From the NCBI GenBank assembly GCA_007115705.1, contig QXEO01000464.1:7507004-7571003 (forward strand): a stretch of DNA of 64,000 nt, written 5' to 3'. Origin of the DNA: Dactylis glomerata. Lineage: Eukaryota; Streptophyta; Magnoliopsida; Poales; Poaceae. Below are positions 43,914 to 52,860 of this stretch, piece by piece. Position 1 is the stretch's first letter. Each line of letters opens with the position of its first letter. The notes under the pieces are model-generated. The model was not told where the DNA came from. It did not search any database and worked only from the letters and a program-made list of their open reading frames with translations. A program made the translations under genes and the position numbers.

Positions 43914-46419
43914 ATGAGCAAGCAATCGCCGTCCTCCCTGCTTAATACGATGCAGCAACAGAAGATAACCAGAAGTAGAAGAGAACCTCGTCTGCCGCCG
44001 CGTCTTAGAGATGGAGGAGACGCGGGACGAGGGCGAGGACGAGGCCGAGGCCGAGGAGACGGAGGAGACGGAGGAGGAGGAGACGCGGGAGGAGGAGACG
44101 GAGGGAGGGGGACGAGGACGAGGACGAGGACGAGGTGGTGGAGTGGGAGGACGAGGACGAGGACGAGTTGGTGGAGAGTCACCTCTGTCTGACCTACCCT
44201 CCGCTTCTGGCGACGTGGCTTCCCACTCGCGGTCTATGGAGGCGGAGGAGACGGAGGATACACAGGAGGGGATGGAGGGGGAGGGGATGGAGCAGGAGGG
44301 GATGGAGCAGGAGGGGATGGAGGGGGGGCGGCGGGGGTTCCGCAGCCCAAGAAGCACAAGGTTCGTGGGGAAGCGACGGTTCCACATCCGAGCAAGGAAC
44401 CTACCACCGAGGAGGGCAAGCTCCTCATTGAGCCTAACGGCGTTGAGTAAGTGTCTATAGTAATTTTGAACATGTAATTTCATTCTTGGCATGTACTAAT
44501 GTTTGATTATTATGCAGCAATTGGATCGTTCCGCAGGGGGGCCGACTTCCTAATGGCTTGCTTGGAGCTGCCATTAGGATGTATTGGCCGGGCTTGTACA
44601 CAGTGGTCCCCGGCGGCGTGCCTAAGCTTGCCCTCCATTGGGCGGACTATGAGGCCGCAGATTGTGTTGGCTTTGGGAAAGCTTCTGATGCTGTGATTGC
44701 CAAGTTTTGGGTAAGTACATATACTTTATGAATTCCATTCATAGTTCATGACCTCACCATGCTAGCCCATGACCCTCACAAATTTTTATGCATGATGTGC
44801 AGAAGTGGCACAGGGTGCTTCCAGAGCATCAGGAGTTGGCGAACGCGACTTTGCGGAGGGCGTGTCAGAAGCTCACACGCCAGCAGTTCTACAATCAGAA
44901 GCACACATCCATGAACCACTTCTTGGCTGAGAAGCTCGGCAGGACGATGACGAAGCATGAGCTTATCAATGATCCGCCTCCGATGACGCTAGATGATTAT
45001 GTATCGGTAAGTAAATTGGCAATGTGCTTCCAAGTTGCAATTGCATTATCTGCTCCTCAACTGACTCCGTATGTTCATTTTTCAGGTTCGCCCCTTGTGG
45101 ACCGATGAGAAAGTGGAGGCATGGAAGGAGCTTGCCCTCAGGTGGATGGGGAAGGACGATGCCTTCAACGATGTGAGCTCGCGGAACAAGGCAAACCGCG
45201 GCACCGAGGGAACACACAATGCGGGCAACAGGAACCATGATCGCTTCAAGGCAAAGATGGTATTTATTTACCCTCAAACAACTTGTATTTATTTCCTCTC
45301 ATTTACCTACTTGATAACCGTTACATCTCTTTCGCGATGCAGTTTCGTGAGACCGGCGTGATGCCCACCGACATGCAGTTGTGGCTGGCGATGAGGCTTG
45401 CGCCTCCCGACCTCCGTGAGCCTCAGCCTGCGCTCCCTCTGTTCTACGGCAACACCGCGGAGGACTTCTCTTCGTACTCGAGTACTTTGCAGGGTTTCCA
45501 TCCAGAGGTGGATGACCCCGCGGCGGTCGAGGTTGATGAGACTTCGGTGATCGTCTCGGGGCGTGGTCGGCAGCATGGCCGTTACCGCATTCTTAATGTG
45601 GTGATCCAGCCTACCACGACCCTCACGCGGGTGAAATCTACCCTCACCGCCGACTGCCCCTCTGTCCCGCCACCGCCACCTCGCAGGACTACTACACGGG
45701 TCGATGTAAGTTCTCATTTTCATCATCTTTCCGACATTCATCCCTAAAATGGCTAAGTTGACGAGAATTCATGAATTTTGACATTGTAGCATGAGTTCGA
45801 GGCGGCATACGATGCCTACTATGCGGGATATCGGGCCGAACTAGATGCGTGGGAGCAGAAGAGACGTGCCTTCGATACGTACCTCCTAGAGTCCACCGAC
45901 GTAAGTTTCAAACCTTTGCAAAAGATGAGCCGTCTTGTTCTTATCCTAGCTACTTTGAACCTTTATCTTTGCATTATCTGACATCCAAACTATCTTACAG
46001 GCGGTGAAGATGTTCCTTAGAACTGGAGAGCGGAGCGCGGCGCTAGACTCAGAGCGGCCACCTGAGCCGGGGCCTAACCCAGTGTGCCTACACAAGGAAG
46101 CCTTCGCTGCCCAGTACTACGCACAGACCCCGGTAAGTTCTTCTCCAACATGCATACTTGCTCCTTCTCTATGCCAACGTGTCGCAAGTTGCTAACTCTT
46201 GTTCAAAACATGTAGAGAACGGGCCGTTCTCGGAACGCCGAGTTTGGTGGTGATGGGGCAACGCCGAGTACGTCACGAGAGATCACGCCGATTCATCCAA
46301 GTGCTCGTCGTACACCTTCGGCTTCTCCTGGGTCTTCCGTTGGAGATACGGCGACCGCGGCCGACGAGCGCTTTCCAAATTTCACTAGGTCAGAAATGGG
46401 GTCATCGCCGAGTAGGTAG
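43914..46419 (+). CDS. Second CACTA gene (EnSpm accessory protein, eight exons)
   Basis: Predicted exons are 43914-44446, 44518-44710, 44803-45006, 45086-45259, 45343-45705, 45790-45900, 46001-46132 and 46216-46419. Exons 2-8 join in phase for 459 residues ending at TAG 46417-46419. Exon 2 gives NWIVPQGGRLPNG and MYWPGLYTVVPGG. Exons 3-5 (CQKLTRQQFYNQKH, WTDEKVEAWKELA, SSRNKANRG) resemble the plant EnSpm Transposase_24 family, thought to bind subterminal repeats. Exon 5 has FRETGVMPTDMQLWLAM and a Pro-rich end; exon 6 looks helical. Exon 1 starts MSKQSPSSLL and is Gly/Arg- then Glu-rich. Its frame has a TGA at 44190-44192 although it reopens and matches exon 2's phase. Either compensating indels in this low-complexity stretch or an unrecognised intron is involved. 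Confidence 0.8.
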
Positions 46420-46673
46420 TGCGAGCGTGTGTGGGCGGTACTATGTATGCACGATGTTGGATATGTGATACTATGTATGCATGATACTATGTGTGTCTAT
46501 GTGTGTGATATGTGATACTATGCATATGAATGTGTGATATGTGATACTATGCATATGAATGTGTGATAACATGATGCATTTATATATTTGTTTTATTATA
46601 TTGCCTGCATGCTAAATATCCTGCTAAATATCGTGCTGAAAACCTAAATTTCAAAAAAAAAATTGCCAGGAGC
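46420..46673. other. 3' region of the CACTA second gene
   Basis: AT-rich sequence with imperfect repeats of TGTGTGATATGTGATACTAT and ATGCATATGAA follows the stop codon. It presumably carries the polyadenylation region; no single signal can be assigned. Confidence 0.5.
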
Positions 46674-47107
46674 TATGCCGACGGCATTGCCGTCGGGTTA
46701 GCCCTGCCAATATGGCCAAATGGCAGTGGCTAACCCGACGGCAATGCCGTCGGCATAGCCTCTGGCTGCTAATCGGGCCGAATCTGCGTGCTGACGGGCC
46801 GGCCGGCCTGCCAGGCTGAGCCGACGGCATTGCCGTCGGCGTATACCCTGGACGGCGTTAACCGACGGTGGGGCCCTCCGAGAGCTAAGCCGACGGGAAA
46901 AGTGGACCGACGGCATCCGGCCGACCGTCGGCGTGAGGCTGACCCGACGGCTCTGATCTGACCCGACGGCCTCAGAGGCTAGCCCGACGCCGGATTACGC
47001 CGACGGGGCTACGCCGACGGCTGTCGTCGGGTTAGCCTGGACCGACGGCCTTCTGCACCTGACCCGACGGCCCTCGGCCGTCGGCATAGCTCCTGTGTGC
47101 TGTAGTG
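46674..47107. repeat. Right subterminal and terminal repeats of the CACTA
   Basis: About fifteen GCCGACGG or CCGTCGGC-type motifs occur in both orientations, including a large imperfect palindrome at 46673-46760 (GAGCTATGCCGACGGC... against ...GCCGTCGGCATAGC). The terminal sequence CTGTAGTG ends at 47107. Confidence 0.88.
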
Positions 47108-48490
47108 CCAGTGCACCGGGACGTCGTCTCCACCGACGGTGAGAGGCTGGTCCGGCGGCGCTGCATCTAGGGAAACTGCATGGAGAGGGGGAACCGACAG
47201 GCACAAGGGGATCGAAGAGAGATGTGCGTTGGGAAGTGCAAGTGCAAGACGTGTGTGTGTCTGGTTCGTTTTGTGCTTTCGTGAGGTGAGGGTCATTTTC
47301 AGCCCTTGGTTTGACGCCATCTGGACGGTTCATATCGGTGGATGCCGAGCGATCCGTGGAAGGCGAGATGTTGAACTCTGATTGGGCGGACACCACTCTC
47401 CACAAAGGTAGCAATCGCATACCCTTCTTAATTTGGGCTAAACTTTTCATCTCCCGCGCGTCCGCGTGTCCTGCTCAGCCCATAAGTCGAAAAAACCCGT
47501 TCGTACACACGTGACTGTTGTGCCCTGTCGTACGTTCTAGTACCACAAAACTTGTTTTGTTTTGCAACATGGCGCAATGCTGATATTTCTTTTTGGAACA
47601 TGCACCCAAATGTCCAACCTCAATCATAGTTTGATTCTAATTATATATTCATCACGATGGTTGATAGATATTATGGTTTGGAAGTTATAATCATGGTTTT
47701 AAGTCCTTCTTCTTCCACGCACACATGCATACCTAGGCGGGAAAATTTGAGAAAAGGCAAAACAAAGGAGTCATTTCATGTAGTGTCTGCTGCTAAGAGT
47801 TGATCAACCATGCCCAGACGATGTGGGGGCATAGACCATACTAAAAAAAGGCTAATACCGGACGGTCGGCTCAGTTCGGTGATCTCATGCTCACGCTTAA
47901 CTCTAATGGGCACGCCACCATGGCGAAGCACGGTTAGCCGTGCGGTGGTGCTCGATGGTGAAAAAGGGCGTTGTGGTCTGGTTTGTTGGTGTGATGGTTG
48001 CTCAGTTTGCTACGCATCCGTAGGTGGTGGTGACATCGATCGTATACTGCGGCGTTGGCAGGACGACAACACAACGATATTAACAGAGAGAGAGAGAGAG
48101 GAGAGGATCGAAATAACGCGGAAGTAGCCCTGAGGGCATACGAAGAGGGACATGCACGACTATATGGTCAAATGTGGGCATCAGCGTGAGAAATGGGGAA
48201 GACGATGACAATGCGATCGGTTCTAGCCACCACCGTATGTTTCCTCTGGGCATAAGATCAGAGAGTCAAGGCGGATATGTTAGGCAAGATGGTGGAGGCT
48301 ACGGTGATTGTAGCGACTGATGGTGATGGCCTCCACGGCGGCGCTCGGTGCGACGACAACAAGAGGCACGATAGAGCGCTGGGAGCACAACTAGGAGAGG
48401 AGCTTGCCTAAGAGACTCACGTGCTTTGAGAGGGACAGGGGAGCAAGGAAGACGGTGTCGAGTCCTCGAGACAGTTGCTTCGTGATGGTC

Positions 48491-48529
<39 letters not shown>

Positions 48530-49038
48530 GTGAGGGTGATCATGTTGAAGTTAATGAGAGAGACGGCGAAGCGGTTGAACACGCACTTGCTAGGGGCAGA
48601 GAGCAGCGCCTAATCCGGACCGCTTTATAGTTAAAATTGAGTAGGCTAGTTCAAGAATTATTTAGCGAATAAGTTCAGTGCTTTAGCGAAGAATTCGCAG
48701 CCTTAGCACTTTGCTACGCTATGAACAGGTTCGGGAGTTACCCAAGTTAACAACACGCTCCCGTACGGCAGGAGCTAGGAATTGTTTATATATTAAATCT
48801 TGGCCGCGATTAAGGGGTTTTGCAAACCGTGAATTAATTCAGTTGGAGACATGCGAACTTTGGCAAACGAGTCTACGAGAGTGAATTTGAAGAGCTGACG
48901 TATGCGACTACGTAGGAGAGCTAGCTTTGTTGTACGCGAATGCATGCATGCATGCATGCACTGGCAGTTAGATCAGCGGCTAGTATTAATTAGCAAAGTC
49001 AAAGTGAGTACAGTACTCCTAATCAAGCATATTGTACT
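47108..49038. other. Low-copy sequence right of the CACTA, no confirmed gene
   Basis: The first 70 bases do not continue the Copia-2 integrase in any frame I can recognise. At 47810-48620 several frames of 60-105 codons exist but none has a familiar motif. A tract of 36 G lies at 48493-48528, a short (AG) run at 48086-48100 and a (GCAT) run at 48941-48960. I see no element ends until the MITE at 49049. Confidence 0.4.
48493..48528 (+). repeat. Homopolymer tract of 36 G
   Basis: An uninterrupted run of 36 G within moderately GC-rich sequence. Its length may be inexact because such runs are hard to sequence. Confidence 0.9.
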
Positions 49039-49048
49039 AGCCTGCTCG

Positions 49049-49437
49049 GATTTTTTTACAAATGTAACCCTCTGCCGAATGTAATTGTCAAAAATGACCC
49101 CCTCTAAAAGTTATTGACAAAACTGGCCTGGCGGGAAGTGGAGAAAGCGACACGTGTCTTCCCGCCAATCCAGGTGGCGGGAAGTAACCTTCCGCCAACC
49201 CAGCTGGCGGGAAGTCGCTTGCCGCTGAGCCGGCTGTGGTTGTGATTTTGCCACGTGTCGATGCAAGAGACTTCCCGCCACCTGAGTTGGCGGGAAGTAC
49301 TTTCCGCCATCTGAGTTGGCGGGAAGTGACACGTGTCGCTTTCTCCACTTCCCGCCAGGCCAGTTTTGTCAATAACTTTTAGAAGGGGTCATTTTTGATA
49401 ATTACATTCGGCAGAGGGTTACATTTGTAAAAAAATC
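49049..49437. mobile_element. Mutator-type MITE, 389 bp, with E2F-like and G-box motifs
   Basis: Long terminal inverted repeats of about 105 bp (GATTTTTTTACAAATGTAAC at the left; inverted at the right) are flanked by a perfect 10 bp target duplication AGCCTGCTCG (49039-49048, 49438-49447). The inner part carries TTCCCGCC or its complement eight times (49130, 49159, 49176, 49206, 49272, 49289, 49318, 49349) and CACGTG three times (49151, 49252, 49330). The nearly complete palindrome would fold into one hairpin if transcribed. There is no coding sequence. Confidence 0.88.
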
Positions 49438-49447
49438 AGCCTGCTCG

Positions 49448-49953
49448 TGACTAGCTGGTGTAGGATCGAATTTGCATGTATATATAGGAGTAGTATAGCA
49501 AGGTCTAATCTGGTAGTATTCGGGGGAAAAAAAGAGGTCGAAAATCTGATAGTCCTATACTCCCTCTGTCCTCAAAAGAGTGTACTTTTAATAATCTTAG
49601 GGAGTAAAACTTTTTAAAGTTTGACCAATTTTTAACAAAAAGGCATCAATATTTATATATATCACCAAAGCAATAAAATATATTTTCATCATATAGCTAG
49701 TTGCATAAAATTAAAAGAGGATTGAACCTTAAGAACCAAAGGTTAACCATTATAACCGTAATAATAATCTAAAGGGTTAACCCATTTAACACATGTAGAT
49801 AAAATGGGTTCAATAGGTTAGAGTCTAGAAAATAAATGGTTCCCATGGTTAGCCTCCATCACGAGCCTCCCACGCGGAGGGGGCGGCTCTGAGAAGATGA
49901 CCAGACGGGAGGGTTCGGGAGAGGTAAGAGAAGTTCATTCCTGGTACGTAGTA
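49448..49953. other. Low-copy sequence with one Stowaway-like end
   Basis: ACTCCCTCTGTCCTCAAAAG at 49560 looks like a Stowaway terminal repeat, but I cannot find the matching right end, so it is probably a broken copy. There is no gene. Confidence 0.45.
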
Positions 49954-50111
49954 CTCCCTCTGTTTCAAAATATAAGATGTTTTAGCTTTGTGAAGCAAAT
50001 GTATTTAGACATCTTTTAGTGTGTAGGTTCACTCGAATATACATACTAAAATATGTCTAGATACATTTGCTTCACAAACCTAAAACATCTTATATTTTGA
50101 AACGGAGGGAG
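49954..50111. mobile_element. Stowaway MITE, 158 bp
   Basis: Terminal inverted repeats begin CTCCCTCTGTTTCAAAATAT and end with the inverted ATATTTTGAAACGGAGGGAG. Pairing extends inward through AAGATGTTTTAG and AAGCAAATGTAT. TA flanks both ends (49952-49953, 50112-50113). Confidence 0.92.
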
Positions 50112-50640
50112 TAGTAGCCTAGTAGGTAGGAGTATACTCCCACGTACGAGCTGCATGTATGCGTAAGTAGAGTAGCTACTAGATTGAGATGGATTTTACT
50201 TTGCAAAAAATGAGAGAAGGGATGGAGGGAAGATAAAGAAGGCCAGCACATGCATATGCATATGCATGCGTAGGTAGAGTATGCGCGCACGTACGCGTAG
50301 GCGTAGGTAGTACTACTAGCTAGCTAGCTTTGAGAGGCGAACGAGACGAGAAACCAAAAAGGTCCCGGCCTTGTTGCATTAGTCCGGCCGCGCGCGCGCG
50401 TGGTATCCGCGAGCCGGTCTGATTCCTCGTGGGACGCAGCGGAAGGGAGTTCGGACGACCTAATATAAATAACGAACGAGAAAACAATATATGCTAGATT
50501 GCGACCGAATGAGAATTGAGAAACTGCATGCATCGAAGCTCATCAGAATTGAGAAACGTCGCCAGCATGCACCTGTATTTTGTGTAGTTCAAGGGGATAA
50601 TTTATTTCTCACTGCCCCATTCTAATTATGGTTTTATTTA
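50112..50640. other. Intergenic sequence with microsatellites
   Basis: Short runs GCATATGCATATGCATGC (50251-50270), CTAGCTAGCTAGCT (50317-50330) and GCGCGCGCGCG (50391-50400) are the only structures seen. Confidence 0.5.
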
Positions 50641-50652
50641 AGGTCCTGAAAG

Positions 50653-50865
50653 ATGCTGATTGCATTTTGTGTTGTGCTAGGTCAATGTTTCTCTTCTCCT
50701 GATGGCCAGGATGTGTATATCACCATCGTCCAAGTAAAGACGACAAGAACACCCGCTGGTAAATTTAGACCAGTGAGTATTGATCACGTGGATATTGCTA
50801 CATGTTATATTCCGCATGAAGATGGGGTGGTGAATATCAGGAGCTGTTTTTCAGTCAAGCATTGA
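50653..50865 (+). CDS. Hypothetical 70-codon frame, possible terminal exon
   Basis: The frame reads through GQCFSSPDGQDVYITIVQV and ends RSCFSVKH at a TGA. The preceding sequence (50600-50640) is pyrimidine-rich and ends with an AG, so it could be a last exon of a rightward gene. I do not recognise the protein and find no upstream exon. It may equally be an accidental frame. Confidence 0.2.
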   Translation: MLIAFCVVLGQCFSSPDGQDVYITIVQVKTTRTPAGKFRPVSIDHVDIATCYIPHEDGVVNIRSCFSVKH

Positions 50866-51840
50866 TTCGTGAATGGTGTGATGCTTCAGTATCTATACCA
50901 CCACATGTGTTCTCCAATGCACTGTAAATCTGTAACACACTGCATCTATTATGGAGCCCCTCGACGATGCTAGCTGCTGGTTTTGGAAACTCAGCTCAGC
51001 TGTCCAGCACATATGTAGGACTTGGATATCTAATGCAATCCAGCCTCTGGATACTCACATAATTTCCAGGTAACTCAGTTGCTGCAGGACACAAGAAATA
51101 GTAGAAAACTAACTAACCTAGATAATTTTAAAATCTTACCACAAATAGAAATAAGTGGTACAGAGTACTGGGAAAAAATATGGGTGTATAATGGATTACT
51201 GGACTTTTGTCAGAGAGACAATGTGATAAAACAAGATTGCCTAGCTAGGTGCACATAACAATAGTCACTTGGTAAGCGATAAAGATAAAGTGTAATTGTA
51301 TAACACATGCACATGCCTCAGGCTCCAGTCCAAGACTGTCATACAAATCTGGGATTTCGAAATTGATTATCTAGACTTAAGTCCTTTTCCCACGTATATG
51401 TGTAGGTTAGTTTTACTGAGAACATCTAGACATTTTTTCTTGTTTGAGCAATTCATGCGTTTATTGACTGGCAAAAAGAAAAGTCATTATTAGGACTCTG
51501 TTACTATTTGATTGCTGCACCAAGTTATAACTTGCAAATTGATATTTCTGTCAAAAGACTAAGCATTGGTGTGTGGCTGTAATTGGTAACAATTGCGGAC
51601 GTTTCAGTGAATCATGGTACAGAAGCAAGACCACTGAAAAACCTGAGAAATCCTGTAGAGCTCCCACCCAAAAGTGTGGTACTACTAGGGAGAACACGGG
51701 AATCTAGTTGATAGTGTGGGCACCTGATTTTCAAGGTCAAAATCAGCATGATCCACTTTGCCAGTTCGCAAATCAGCATCGGTGGGGAGTAAAGAATTTG
51801 TATGGATGTCAATTATGAAGCAAATTTTATGATTGCATAA
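50866..51840. other. Low-copy sequence without recognised features
   Basis: No element ends or clear genes. A minus-strand segment about 51690-51790 reads DADLRTGKVDHADFDLENQ before a possible donor GTGCCC, and could be an exon of the same broken gene as 52364-52520, but this is speculative. Confidence 0.3.
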
Positions 51841-52176
51841 GAGCATCCACAATGTGTAGCCAAATCTAGTTCCAAATTGAATTATTGGCTTTTGGAACTA
51901 GTTCCCTACATTGTAAGGGTAGTTCCAAAACTAGGAAAAGTGGAAACCGGAGCAAGAGCTTGCTCCGATGCCAAATTCCCTCTCCCTAATAAAATACTGT
52001 TTCTTTCTTAACAGGTTGTGCTATTTGCATAGTTATGTGGGACCCTATAGTATAGTTGTGGGACCCTATAGTACAGAAATTTGGAACCACTGCATTGTGG
52101 AGCTCTAGCTATATTTCACCTTATAGCCATATTCAAATTTTTGATAGATTTGGCTATAGCAACGCTGTGGATGCCC
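51841..52176. mobile_element. Tourist-like (PIF/Harbinger) MITE, 336 bp
   Basis: The ends GAGCATCCACAATGTGTAGC and the reverse complement of the right end GGGCATCCACAGCGTTGC form inverted repeats that extend through CCAAATC. TAA flanks both ends (51838-51840, 52177-52179). Confidence 0.88.
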
Positions 52177-52363
52177 TAATCTGAATCTCGTGGAGACAGA
52201 CCGTGGTCAGCAACGGCATGTGCACTCTCGAGCCTAGAATGCTTAAGTAAAGAGAAATGATGCAATCACCTGAAGTGTCATCTCTTTTCAACAGACACGA
52301 CCAATGCATTAACCATACGAGCATGGAGAACAACCGGTATAGAAGAAGAGCAGAGGAGCTTAC

Positions 52364-52520
52364 CTCAGGCTCCGGCGAAGATGCCCATCCAATCTCGTTT
52401 GCGTCCCCGGCGGAAGGCCATCTAATCTCGGAGTCTGGGTCGGCAGCGTCCGGTCGTGGCGTGCTGGTCACGGCGGCGTCCGGCCGCAGCAGGACTGGCC
52501 GACGGCGTCCAGGAACGAGG
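52364..52520 (-). CDS. Possible coding exon, minus strand (uncertain)
   Basis: The minus strand reads ...DAADPDSEIRWPSAGDAN... and ends EPE directly before a good splice donor (GAG then GTAAGC; exon edge at 52364). Codon usage is GC-rich like grass first exons. No ATG is seen in frame upstream, because a C-run (the G-run at 52519-52529 on plus) breaks the sequence. I do not recognise the protein. Confidence 0.25.
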
Positions 52521-52577
52521 GGGGGGGGGCACGGCTAAGGACGGCCGGACATCGGCCGAGGGAGCGGAAGTCTGGGG

Positions 52578-52651
52578 CGGCGTGACGCTGGAGTTTCAGG
52601 CGCACAGGTCCCGCCGGCGTGACGCTGGAGTTTCAGGCGCACAGGTCCCGC
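52578..52651. repeat. 37 bp tandem duplication
   Basis: CGGCGTGACGCTGGAGTTTC plus 17 further bases is repeated exactly once head to tail within a GC-rich block. Confidence 0.95.
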
Positions 52652-52860
52652 CGGCGTGTCGTCCCTCCAGCCGCCATTCACCTCGGCGGTGGAAGGCGGC
52701 GCCAAGGAGGAACCCGTGACCGTGGATTTCCAAGCGGTCGCGGGATACGTGCCTAATGTGGTGAAGACGCTGCTGTGCGCGGACGGCGGCAGCGGCGGTG
52801 GTGCGGCATGGCTGGAGGAGCTGGGGAGAGAGCGGCCGAGAGACTGACGATTCTGTGTGA
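52652..52860 (+). CDS. Possible captured or broken coding segment (uncertain)
   Basis: The plus strand carries EEPVTVDFQAVAGYVPNVV and then ADGGSGGGAAWLEELGRE before a TGA at about 52846. It looks protein-like in composition but has no recognised domain, and the upstream part is repetitive. It lies back to back with the possible minus-strand exon at 52364-52520. Confidence 0.2.

Larger units (their letters stand above)
30926..47107 (+). mobile_element. CACTA (EnSpm) DNA transposon, 16.2 kb
   Basis: The element begins CACTACAGGAACAAGC and ends with the inverted CTGTGTGCTGTAGTG. Both ends carry arrays of GCCGACGGC in both orientations (30949-31195 and 46674-47095, with another cluster at 38339-38385). 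Between them lie a 6.8 kb tandem array, a GC-rich leader, a TNP2-type transposase gene and a second multi-exon gene, both read rightward. It lies inside the integrase of Copia-2. The usual 3 bp target duplication is not seen: left flank ATG, right flank CCA. It could be autonomous if the second gene's first exon is functional. Confidence 0.93.

Noticed and set aside
43881..44492. Minus-strand Pro/Ser-rich frame of 203 codons
   Set aside because: It is the complement of the GAGGAC-rich first exon of the second CACTA gene; splice sites and coherent phases support the plus strand.
47108..47170. Right flank of CACTA read as Copia polyprotein (PVHRDVVSTDG resembling SRDVVFDE)
   Set aside because: The similarity is only a few residues, followed by a stop, and the expected integrase C-terminus before it is missing.
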